In this document: piece by piece, positions 36,015 to 47,869 of the stretch
Layout of the letters: each line of letters starts with the position of its first letter
How positions within the stretch are numbered: position 1 is the first letter of the stretch
NCBI GenBank assembly: GCA_011800805.1
Contig: MPNW01000470.1
Span: 10,300-74,299, forward strand
Length of the DNA: 64,000 nt
From: Hirudo medicinalis
Lineage: Eukaryota; Annelida; Clitellata; Hirudinida; Hirudinidae
Direction: 5' to 3'
Made by a program: the position numbers and the translations under genes
The notes under the pieces: model-generated
Databases searched by the model: none
The model's input: only the letters and a program-made list of their open reading frames with translations
What the model was told of the DNA's origin: nothing

Positions 36015-37106
36015 ATGGGTTGTTTCTGCTCCAAGAAATCAGACGATGAAACCTGCATCATCATTAACTCCCACAACCACCTCGACGTGGGTCTTTCATC
36101 CATTCATCCATTCATTCATTCACTCGATTTTCATTCTTTCACAGGCTTATTATTCATGGAATTGTTCTCTTCTATTTTAATCTATGAGCTATTATTCGAC
36201 CACATCAAAAGATCACGTGTTTGTACTCAACCAATAGCATTCTGGCGCCATAGATTATGAATGGAATTTCCTAGCAAGTTCGAGGACTCCAGTCTAAGTG
36301 TTGCCATGGATACTAGGGCGAGGATCCAGCCCGGAGGAATAATTTTCTTAATTAGAACCAACCATTGGATTGATTAATTTGGCTGAGGAATGTTTTTATT
36401 GGCCAACACAAGACCAATAACTCAAATCCAATATTACTCAGCCAATATCAGAAGATTATTGTAATCCCACAGTGATCGTCATTACTAATTTAGTTCAGCA
36501 GCTATTTTAGAATAAAATGATTTGCAAGATAATAATTTCTAATTTAAAGTCATTTTTCTCCACTTGAAGGCCAAACTCACGAGCAACCAGATGAGAATCC
36601 TTCGCGACAATTGGAGCATTCTCTCAGTGGGCAAAGAAGAAAGAGGCCAAAAAATTTTTCTGAGCATCTTTGACAAGAATCCTCTCATCAAAGGTCTCTT
36701 CCCCTTCAAAGATCTCGAAGGACAGGAACTCATGGACGACCCAAATTTCATAGCACATGCCAGTCGATTCATGGGTACGCTGGAGGTGGTCATGCAGAAT
36801 TTGGACCAATACAAGGAAGAAGTCTCCCCTCGACTCGTTAGCCTGGGACGAACTCACACAACTTTCTCGGGCTTCAAACCAGGATATTTCAACCATTTCG
36901 AAGAGGCCATGCTTGATGTTTTCAGGCAGGACTTGGGACCAATGTTGTTCGATGCAAAGTCCATAGAGGCCTGGAGGGTGGTTTTCAGGTTCATCATGAT
37001 GGAGCTCAAAAGAGGATACACCTTTTCACTCAGAGACAATGCCAAACGCAAGGAGCAGTCGGCCAATTCCTTCGTAACGAATAACAAGACACATAAACAA
37101 CGTTAA
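36015..37106 (+). CDS. Globin X-like globin with N-terminal lipidation motif
   Basis: Two exons, 36015-36086 and 36570-37106, join in phase 0 to give 202 residues. The N-terminus MGCFCSKK has Gly2, Cys3, Cys5 and Ser6, a textbook N-myristoylation plus palmitoylation signal, as in globin X. The second exon carries a whole globin fold: Trp39 in helix A, CD-region LFPF (Phe68, Phe70), distal His87 (FIAHASRF) and proximal His120 (SLGRTHTTF). Both haem-contact histidines are present, so haem binding, probably hexacoordinate and membrane-attached, is expected from the family. A basic extension follows helix H. Unusually, no intron interrupts the globin fold; most animal globins keep introns at B12.2 and G7.0. 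A non-ATG extension upstream in the same frame is not used because the lipidation Met is ideal. Confidence 0.88.
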
Positions 37107-39050
37107 AATTTAATATAGAAAATAAAAATTGCAATTTCGTTTATGCATGCATGTCTAACAACCCGGGAATCATGGCTTCGCGTGTAATTTGGTGGTTCGT
37201 ACATCGCCTGTAAACGCCTGCACTTCCTTTATTCAGTGTCCATTTTATTGGAAATAAATGTTTTTCCTGTCATAATAAATCGTTATTAAGATTAATGTGA
37301 ACAAAATTTAAGTTTTTTAACGGCAACCGATAGAATTCTGTAACCCTCAAATAATTTAAATAACATAAGATTGACCTTGGTTGATTCGACTAAAACGGAA
37401 TATTTTTCAAAATATACTAAATACCACTAAATATACCACTACTTGTGGCACATTTCGACAAAAAGCAAATAGCAAAACGTGAAAGCGCAATTTAATTAAA
37501 GTGACTAAGAATGGTTTTGTTGTTGTATGACTGCAGGAAATGTTAAAGGAGACAATTATCTTCTTTTATGTCCTCGCCTTCAAATGGGGCCAATTATAAC
37601 TTTTTATATCGTCTTTGTTAGGAGTAAGATTGATAACTACTTATCCTTTCTAAATGTCTTTAAAAATGTCCACTATCTGTGGATAAAATAAAATAAAATA
37701 AACTAACATCAATATGGATAAACAAATAAGAAACTTTTGCAAGTTATGTCTTTGAAATGTCGATGTCAAGTGATGGGTAAAAGCCAACTCACTTGCCTAA
37801 CTCAGTATCCCTAAACTACCTCCTAAGTGGAAATCCATGAGAACCGAACCGATAAAATTTGCTTCCTGTGAGTGCTTTTGCCCGTCACTTCTCCAGGTAC
37901 CGAAATATTCAGAATCGTTGAATGTTTTTTTAACCGTTATCATTGCTTGATCAACTGAACTGCATTTCTCGAACTAGATTCTGAGAATGTAAAACCAGAA
38001 ATCAAAGTTCATGAAATATCGACCGTTTTTTTATTTCTATTTAATCTTGGAGTGATTGTCAATTTTGTCAATCGACTTTTTGAATTTTGTTGATCATAAA
38101 TCATTTAGTCACTTTATATGCTCGGTCCTTTTAATAAGCACTTCTCGGATGCAAAATACTGCTAACATTTTATGTTTATATTTGTTTAAAATACATAAAT
38201 TAGCATTCAAGGCCAAAGGTTAAGGTTAGGGTCACTATGCTGATCTTGATGGATAAAAATAATGACAATTAGTTCTCATTTTCAAATACACGCTTCAAAC
38301 TCCGCAATATATATTTGTCCTATACAGCAGTCCTAACTCCGTTACATTTTGAGGCCGTTAATGATGTCGTGGGCGTTGCTTTTATGAATAATTAATTCGA
38401 TTGATGTCGAATGTCAAAATACAAAAGGTAACTTTTGTCAAGTTACCAATTCACTCGATTTTCAGCCAAAGCTACTCTTCTTAAAATTAATGTGGGCCTC
38501 ACAAATAGCTGTTGACTGATCGAAGGATTACTTGAAAGCTCACATGACTGGACCTCTGGCTTTATAATTGAATAATCAACATGATACTTCAATTTTTTAT
38601 GATGGAATTTTAACTAAAATGCAGCCCGTTTAAGGCTGTGAATTTCTAAAACGAATTGAAAGTACTTAGCGAATCCTATTCCAGAATCTGATAAACTTTT
38701 GTTCAAATTAAATTTAAAATTAACCGCTGACTAAATTTTGAATCATTTTAATGAATGTTACACATTTTAAAGTCAGCTAGCAATAGGCAATTCTCTGTTT
38801 GGTGTGAATGTACGGGTCCTCAATATGTTTATAACTAGGTATCGGAACATTTAAGGAATAAATGACCATGTTGAGAAGGTTAATAAACCAGATGTTTGTT
38901 TTTTATTGAGTCAATTCAACGTGTAGTGACTAATCGTTCACGTCTCACGAGCCATTTTCATTTATTTTTCACTCTATCGTTATTGATGACTGGCCAGATG
39001 TCAGAGGATTCTTTTGTTATGATTAATGGTTTTGTGGATTTATCACACAG
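37107..39050. other. Intergenic between globin and formin
   Basis: No coding exon recognised. The 5' coding exon of the formin, usually starting MGN in this family, was not found here and may lie in this stretch or have been missed. Confidence 0.4.
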
Positions 39051-42000
39051 ACCACTGCAAACAGCGTCCATGGCTCCTAGGCCATCTCCACCTGACCAGA
39101 AGGAACTTGAAAAAAGATTTACTAAAGTTTTAGTACGAATTATACTTTTCAGAAATATAGACGAATAGGTCACTGTTTGATTTGCTTTTAGAATTCTATG
39201 GATTTACCGCCAGACAAAGCCAAGTTACTGAAAAGTTATGATGATAACAGAAAGTGGGAGATCATTCTAGATCAAGTTTGTAATACAAAAATGGAAATAT
39301 ATTTTTGCATTAACAAGCCACTTCACTTTAATTTACTGCAATTAATGGAATTTGTTAATGGATGGAATGTTTGGTTAGGAAAAAGTGACTGCCAAACAGC
39401 CACCAGAATTTTATCTCAAGCAACTTAGGCAACATCTTGATCTTGCTGGTCCAAAAATTCCAAAGGTTTTGGAAATAATTTTGAAAGCTTTAGTGAGATG
39501 TTCATCTGTGCATGTTTTTTGTCTAAAATTATAACTGATGAGGGCATGTTATCCTGCATGTTTAGTTTTCTCCAATTTTTGTTTATTTGCTTTGGAAGAC
39601 GTTCAATGGAAATGTTAGAGAGGCTCCTTCATTCGCACGTTTCCGTGCCAGTTTTCGAGTAAGTTTTGTCTTGTTTTTGGGCCAATTTTTGTCATGATTT
39701 TGTGAAAACCTCTTTTGGTATGTTTGAAATTATTCAATCATTCCGTACGTTATTTGTTACAACCTACTGTTAATATTTAGCGAATGCATTTAGTTTGAAT
39801 TTTACTCCGTTTAATATACCGAACTGCACGTAAATGTCATCGTTTTGGTTATGTTTAGTGGGTTTGTGCATCTGCTCCTGAAATGACTCTTGCATGCAAA
39901 CATCTCATTAATGTTCTCACTTAATGGGCCAATCTTGATTCATTGAAGACGAGCCTTTCGGCCGTTAGCACGAAATAATTTATCCTCCACTTTTGAATGA
40001 ATGTTTTATTTGAAAGTTGAAGAAGAGCAACAGCGACATGACGTCCACTCAGGTTTTGAGAGATCTCGAAATCTCACTACGAACCAACAACATCCAGTTA
40101 GTCGAGGAATTAGTCGCCGATATCTGTAAATTATTTACAATAATTCCTTTCATTCCGATGCAAGCTGGGTCAGGGATTTTCTGAGCGAACAGCACAACGG
40201 CTTGGACGTGCTCGTTTCGTACCTCTCCTACGCTCTCTCTGTCATGAGGTACCCGTTTCTATCTTCGCTCATTTTGTATTTTCTTCTTAGAATTGACAAG
40301 ATCGTTGCTTTATGCTCGACGTTGTTCACGTTCAACCCGTTTCAGATCCGAAGTGATGAGTTCGAGTCTCGAACATGATTCTTCTCATTCGTCCACCTTA
40401 CCTTCCGCCGTTCCGAGCAGGAGCTCGTTTCTCGGCATATCCGCCTCCTCCGTCATGAGGAAGATGAAACAGTCTCACTCCAAACTGGGGTTGGCGGACG
40501 CCGTCGACGACATCCACGTCGGGGTTCAATGTCTCAGGGCCATCATGAACCATCAGGTTTTTTTGACTCCTGCCTTTTTTAATGCGGCGACGTCACGTCT
40601 TTGGAGCGTGTAGGTAACTCGCGACTTTCTTTCCCGACTCGCAGCACGGCTTCAACTTGGTCTTCCAACACAAACAGGCCATCAACTGCCTCACGCTCAG
40701 TTTAAGTCACAAAAGTTTAAGGTTTGGTATCTTGATTGGTATATATGATATCAGATTTGCCAGTATTTGAGCTTTTTAGTTTAAACTGTTTATTGCCCTT
40801 TATTCTAATTCGTTAAAAAATTATGCAATGCCTTATTATCGCTTACATTTCTATCGTTCGAGCGAACGAATGCAAGCGATTAATGTCTCGTCGCAGAACG
40901 AAAACTCTGGTTCTCGAACTTCTTGCGGCCGTGTGTCTGGTGAGCGGAGGACACGAAATAATTTTCAACGCCTTCGACAATTTCAAGGAGGTGACGAATC
41001 GCTTTTGGACGAAATGAATGAATGACGTTCGTTCGTATCGAGTTTCACTTTTCGTGCAGGTGTGCGGTGAAAAGAAGAGGTTCGAGACCCTCATGAGGCA
41101 TTTCTTGCACTACGAGGAATTCCATATCGATTTCATGGTACGTCAGAGTTTTCGTCTCGTCGATTGTCGTCGTCGATGACGACGGTGAGAATAGAAGCAA
41201 CTGCCTTCTTTTCACAACTATAAAGCATCTGAATTTCTATTATTGCCACCCAAATATCGTCGTGACCGTCGTCCGTCACGTTGCAATTTGCAGGTCGCAT
41301 GCATGCAGTTCGTCAACATAGCCGTCCACTCGGTGGAAGACATCAACTATCGAGTTCATCTCCAGTTCGAGTTCACGCTCCTGGGTCTCGACGAATACCT
41401 TACCGTTGGTTATTTTTCTTCTCGATTTTTTATTTTCGACCCGTGACAGCTTAAGTTCGATTCTCTGCAGACTCTTTCCAGTTCAGAAAGTGACAGACTT
41501 TTGATCCAGGTGAATGCTTACTTGGACAATAGGATAGACGTCAAGGTATTGCTGGAGGATTCCGACACCAAGAATTTCGCTCTCGACCATGCTGCAGAGC
41601 TGGAAACGGAAATGTCCTTCGTGAGTTGCAATACTGTCATGGGTTTGAGAATTACTGTTGACTTGATCATTTCGTTTTTTTTAGCTCAAGGAAGATGTAT
41701 TGAAGAAAGAAAATGATTGGTTATCAAAAATAGGTTATTTTAAGCTTTTGACCTCTTTTTGTTTGGTGGACATAATTGCATTCCTTTAATCATTTTTCTA
41801 TCCTTCCTCAGTCGATCTCGAGAAACAGCTGGATGAGTCAAGGTCAGCCATGGAAATATTCAAGGTCAAATATTGTTTGAGCAAATGCTTCTTCGATCTT
41901 TCATTCATTCTAAGTTATCCTACACCTTAGTTCAGAGGGTTTCGTTCATGCTCTTAGCAGTCGTAATGTCTTGTATTCAAAACCCAGTTTGCTAGGCAAA

Positions 42001-45000
42001 TGGGTGACAAAAAGTGTTTCCAACTCTCTGCGTTTGGCAATACGTAAATGAAATAAATTTACATTCATCGTTCATTATTTTATACAGGAGACCAAGGAGT
42101 CTGAACTGACTCTCTTGAGGGAAAAAATTCTGAGCACAAATGGCTTGAAAGAGGAGGATCTCAGCATTTGTGAGTTTTTATTTTGATCAAACTATTTATA
42201 ATTTAATGCTTAATTACTAAAACTCGTTATTTCTAGTCATTGAAATTATTTATAAATCGTCGATCTCAGGTTTGACCCCCCCTGCTCCTCCCGTGCCTCC
42301 TCCCCTTCCACCAACTTCAGTTGCTCCGATGCCGCCTCCGCCACCGCACATGTCCGTGGGTCCTCCGCCACCCCCTCCGCTTTTTCCGCCCACCGGTTCT
42401 CAGATGTCAGGTGAGGAGTACATGAATGCTCGCGTCGAGGTCATCCGCACGAACGTTTTGATCGCATAAAAAAATAATGCCTTTACAAAATATGAGGTTA
42501 TAATTATTCGTTAAACTTTGGATTAAATTCTTTACTTTTCAGTCATCTGCATAAAGAAAATCCCCCAGCCACGTCATCGTCTGCCGGTTTTAAATTGGGC
42601 GACCATGCAACCGAACCAGGTCAAGGGCACGGTGTTTGCCGAACTCGACGACGAAAAGTTGTACAAGGTCTGCGAGAAGTTTTGTTCGTCGTTCGATTCG
42701 AAATCCCCGAGCATTTAATTTATTTTAATTGCAGTTGTTAAAAGTTAATTTAAACTCTGAACGTTAATTTAAACTTTGAACGTCTCTATTTAAAACATTT
42801 TCTGACTTCAGATTATCGACTTCCATAAATTCGAGGAAGTTTTCAAGTTGGGCAATCTGGCGCTGGTTTACGACGAAACCGACGGAACGCCGAAGTCGGA
42901 GAGGAGGTTCAGCAGGAAACCCGAGGCTCTGTCTCTACTCGAACCGAACAGACTCAGGAATGTCGGTCGGTTACCAGTCGTCGTTTGTTAAGGCTTGCAT
43001 TTGTGTACGAGCGGTCGTTTAATGTAAGATGACGTTATTTCGAGTAATGACGTCGTTTAATATAAGAAGACGTTATTTCAATAACAATCGTCGGTCGCTA
43101 ATGAGATGAACGGTGCTCACGTTTGGTTTTATGGACGAGTTGCCTTCATTTTTCAAGTTATTTCTGACAAACATCCTCAATACTTCTGAAATATTTTAAG
43201 TATTAAAATAAAATTATATTAAAACTATTTAAAGAATAACCAAAATACATTTAATGTGATGGCATTACATTTATTTATCATCACTGCTGTTATTGTTATT
43301 AATATTATGTTATTGTTGTTATTATTGTTGCTATTGTTGTTGTCTAGCCATTACAAAGAGGAAGATTGAATTACCAAATGAGATTGTCATGGCAGCCATT
43401 CAGAAGTTTGTTTTTGATTTAAATTTATGAGTACTTAATTAATCACTTAATTAGTTGTCATTCTTAAACTTGTATTTATTTGTATTCTATTATTAACCAG
43501 CCTTGACTTGAACACCTTGTCTCTCGAGAGGGTTGAAGCCCTCCTGAGGGTGCTCCCGAACGACCAAGAAGTCAAAGCATTCCGGGAGTACGAGAACGAC
43601 AAGAGGCCCATCGAAGTTCTCTCCGAGGAAGACAAATTTCTGCTTTTGGTTGGTTTTTCTTTGATGGGTTTTCATCAATCTTTTTGTATTTATCACAGAC
43701 TCAGTTGTAAGTTATTAAGCTTATTTAAATTATGCAATTATTACTCGTAAATGTAAATGCTTATTAAAGTGTAAGTTAGCTCGGATGATTGCATTTTTCT
43801 ATCACATTGTTTGTGGTGATGATTGCACACATTAAACACATTGTTTGTGACAGTAAGGGAGGAGTTGTACTGTCATTTTCTATTAGCCTCTCATTTGCAA
43901 TGTACATTGCTGCACTATGGAATAGGTGCTATATAAATAGATAAATGGCTGAGTGCCTCTGATGTTGTACTCGTCCTATTAAGATCATGATATCATAAGC
44001 GTCTCAGCATGATTAGGAGATAATAAAGGATCACCATTATCATCTGATGCTATGCACGTGATCCAAGATAAATTGAACTTTTTCTATAATTAGTAATAAT
44101 TCTCATAATCCAGTTTAATTTATGACTCTTCATTCTTCCACATATTTTGTTTGCAGCTGACAAAAGTAGAGAGACTTTCCCAGAGGTTGAAAATAATGAG
44201 TTACTTAGGTAATTTCATGGACTCCAGGCAACATCTTCAACCTGTTCGTTTCATTTGAATGAGTTTTGTTCTTCTTCTATTTTGTTAGCAGTTTTGAACT
44301 TTGAATTAACTTGTGTTGCAGCAAATAAATGCTGTCATGGCTGCTTCGATGTCAATCAAAAATTCTCAGAAGATAAAAAAGGTTTTAGAGGTGAGTGATG
44401 GTGGCCAGTTGTGCACTTGACACTCGAGAAATGATGGTGGTGGTCGTATTTATGATGTGATGATCTTATTGAAGGAAAATCATCTTTCAATACATTCACC
44501 TTCCAATGTTGAGCATTGTAATGCAATGCAATGGTTTTTGATGGCTTATCATGTGTCTAACAAATTAACTTATTAATAAGAAAAAACCTCCAAAACAATT
44601 TTTATTTAAGTTAAGTTAAAGTAGAAATGATTGATGACATCATCCCTATTTTAATTGGCTCGTCGAGAGTCGATGCGTACTAACATTTCACGAAACACGT
44701 TCTCGGTCGTGCAGATCGTTTTGGCAGTTGGCAATTACATGAACAGCTCCAAGAGAGGACCTGCCTATGGTTTCAAGCTGCAGAGTTTCGATGCTGTGAG
44801 TTGTTGAAGTTGTGCGACGATGTGCTTGTGCTTGGATGTGCTTTGGTGTCTGCATTTTCATCAACGTTATTATTTTATTATTTTTCATTGCAGCTAATGA
44901 TGCTCTCTGAACACTTTTGAATTTTCATCTATAAATAGCTTTTTATTTTTTTAATTCTGCTTACAAGAAAAAATACTGTTATTATAATTATTTAAGATGC

Positions 45001-46671
45001 CAAATGAAGAGACTTAATTTTTAGTAGTGTTTATGTTGAGGTATCGAGTAGAATTAATGACCCTTTTTGAAGATCATCGATACAAAGTCTGCCAGTGATG
45101 AGAGGAGGCAAACATTGATGCATTTCATCGCCATGACGATCAAGGAGAAGTTTCCAGATCTTGCTAACTTTGACCTTGAACTTCAGTGTGTTGAAAAGGC
45201 CTCAGCAGGTTTGTTTTATGAATATTATTTTATTTAATTTTTAAATATTTTAATTAATTACTTTTTCAGTTGCTTTTTGTATTTATAAAATTTACAGTTA
45301 TAAATGAAAATTATGCAAATATAATGAAAATAAATATGATTGCTCCTGTTTTGCATAAAAGTGGCTTTGGTCTAACTTGTTATTGTTGCTGAAATCATGA
45401 TGTCTCATTATTTAAGCAGCCAAAAAATTCAGCACATCATCCAATAAATGTCTTTCCATTGCTTCAGTTTCACTAGAGAATGTCATGGTGGACATCAACG
45501 AGCTGCAAAAAGGAATGCAGTTGGTTGTGAAGGAGAACGAAGGATGGAAGGATAAAGAATCTCCGACAGTTGCAGTCCTCAGGGACTTCTTGTCTCATGC
45601 CACTGACCAGCTTAAGAAATTGAAAGAAGATGGCATTGCAGCTCAGGTTTGAAGGCAACCTGCGAATTTTTGATGAAGTGTCCACATATTTATGTGATCT
45701 CTTCATGCCATAAGAAATACTCTTCTCATTGTCTGCTCTTACAAGCTAATCTTTGAGCAAATTTGATTACCTCTTACTAAATGTTTTGTGTTTTGTCTTA
45801 CTAAATGTTTTGTGTTTTGTCTTAGTAACTTTTGTGTTTTGTTGTGTTTGAGTGTACATAATTTTATTAGCAACTTGGATGCCTCGTTATCTATGAAGTG
45901 TGCCTGAAGTTGTCCATGCATCTCATTTGTTTAAATATTTGTAAATTTGTTTGAGAATTTAATTACTAGGAACAATATGCCTCTGTTGTGGTTTACTTTG
46001 GTGAAAACCCAAAAACAACGACACCCTCAACATTCTTCTCACTCTTCGTCCGATTTGCAAAATCTTACAGGGTTCGTTTTTAATATAAATTTATTGGCCA
46101 TTTATCGAAATAGTTTTGCAAGTAACGTATGTCAACATTTTATATTAAAATCAAGGATTTTTGTCAATTTCAGCAATCCGTTAATGACTTGGAATCCTGG
46201 AAAAAGCAGGAAAGTGTTCAGCAGACGACATTCAAAGACAAGATCAGAATGCGACAGAATGGAAATCAGGTGAGATTCAATATTCAAACCTGTGGGGACA
46301 TGGTTGCATTTACCTCAAATCAGAGGATGCTTTTTGACCTTTGACCTCAAAGCTATCTTTGCATACCTTCAAGGGAAATGTTGCAAGTGAATTGAAAAAG
46401 AAGCACAAACAAGTAAAAGAGAAACGAGTCATAAGCAGGGAAGAAGTTTATCACGGAGCTCTGGAAGATATCCTTCTAGGTCAGTGAATCTCCAAAGATT
46501 GATGTTGTTATCATTGTAATTAGTGTTATTTTATTATTAATTTTTTTTTTAAATTTTGTTCATGTTATTAATTGCCTCGATGCAGACCTAAAGAACGAGC
46601 CATACAGAAGAGCAGATGGAATGAGAAGATGCAACAGAGTCAAAGCAAACCAAGTTGAAGCCAGGTCCTGA
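39051..46671 (+). CDS. FMNL: Formin-like protein of the FMNL/FRL group (5' end uncertain)
   Basis: An actin-nucleating, diaphanous-related formin regulated by Rho GTPases. Twenty-eight exons, from 39051-39132 to 46586-46671, join in phase to about 960 residues. Order: GTPase-binding/FH3 region ([85 protein letters not shown]); a coiled coil; a short FH1 with a few runs of five or six prolines at 42270-42410; then FH2 ([20 protein letters not shown] with the lasso Trp, [19 protein letters not shown]) and a basic DAD-like tail [15 protein letters not shown]. The FMNL rather than DIAPH or DAAM assignment follows the LPPDKAKLL and NYMNSSKRG stretches. The first exon opens mid-protein; a Met at 39069 (SMAPRPSPP) may be internal. 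Exons at 40.1-43.0 kb are richer in GC and CpG than their surroundings. A degenerate SINE sits in the intron at 41.9-42.06 kb. Confidence 0.93.
41925..42062 (+). mobile_element. Degenerate SINE copy inside a formin intron
   Basis: The plus strand has GTCGTAATGTCTTGTATTC then AAAACCCAGTTTGC, matching the variable-arm and B-box part of the SINE head (CCGTAATGTGTCGAGTTCG, AAACCCAGCCTGC). The tail GGCAATACGTAAATGAAATA is diverged. It is older than the minus-strand copies and in the opposite orientation to them. Confidence 0.55.
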
Positions 46672-47869
46672 TAAAATCTATAAGGATTGTTTCCCACTCT
46701 GCATCCACCCAACTGTTTTCATTCTCCTGTTTCTATTCATTTGTTATTCAATGAGTTTCATGCTGCTTGCTTCAGCTTCTGAGGTTTGTAGTTTTCTTAC
46801 ATTTCGAAGTTGTTCTCATCCCAACCATGCCTTGCTCGGGAAGGTTGTTCGTGGTTCACCTTGCAATGTACTGAGTCGCATGCTTCCCTCCCCTTGATAC
46901 TGGTGCTAACAAGTTGAGTTTGATATTTGCGTGCAAATGTTGGGTCGTTTTTGTGCATCAGATATATTTATGAATTGAGGTTCCTTAGACCAATAGTGAA
47001 TGACATCGATCTTTGAGGCAGCTTAACGAGTTGTTGTGACATGAAATGTATGTGAACACGGACCACTGATGGACCATCTCTCCATGTTAATTCCTCAACA
47101 TGTTGTGGTCACAACAGATACCTGTTGCATGTGAATAACATAACCTTTTGTTGTTATTCGTGTCCCAGTGTGCTTGGCTTTCAAACTTTTTGGTAAATTT
47201 TTTAAAAATTTATTTATACTTTTCTTGGTTTTTTTATAAATTGATGCATGATCTGATGAGAATGTTTTGTGAATGCTCTGCGACGGATTCGTGACAAGCT
47301 GTGCTAGTCCATCGACTGGTTTGCCTCAAAATATGTTTTCACATCAGTATTTGCAAACCCCTTCGAGCGTCAGGTACAAGATTTATTTTCCCTCAGATTG
47401 ACGTGTGCTTGGTAGTTATCATTTTAAATGTATGATTAAGATAATTGAATCGTTTATAAGCAAGTCATATTCACTCAATTTTCACTTTGCACCTTCATCT
47501 CACTTCACTGTGGATATTTTTACCATTGCATGTCAGTTGCTTTTCAAGTTTTGGTTTATTTTAAATTTTGTTACTAATCTTATCCAATACTTTAGCCATT
47601 ACCAAAGAATCTTAATGCTATGATGTGATAATCATAGCAGCTTCAGTGACCAACTTTGGTATTAGACTAGATTTCCACAAGAAAAAAATCAAGTCTATTT
47701 ATTCATCAAAATAATACATTGGATTGCATTCATTTTCAAGCTCATGCTTTTATTAAGCCAAACACATTCACTCACTCAACTTGAGTTATGACTTATGCAA
47801 GGATGACTAACTAGAACAGATTAAATGATCTAAACTCCAATAAAGTGGCTTACAGCATGTGGAATAAAA
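46672..47869. other. Convergent 3' flanks of formin and TBCK
   Basis: No coding exon recognised. It should hold both 3' UTRs, which point at each other. A plus-strand frame near 46655-46897 extends the formin 3' region in another frame and is not supported. Confidence 0.5.

Noticed and set aside
36539..37087. Three minus-strand frames over the globin exon
   Set aside because: Shadows of the globin coding strand, which keeps both haem histidines.
38896..39168. 90-codon frame as the formin N-terminus
   Set aside because: It runs through a clear acceptor at 39050 and upstream residues do not resemble FMNL N-termini; only the part from 39051 is supported.
39935..39990. Second hammerhead-like motif (GAAGACGAGCC, GGCCGTTAGCACGAAA)
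   Set aside because: The CUGANGA core is absent and the stem order does not fit.
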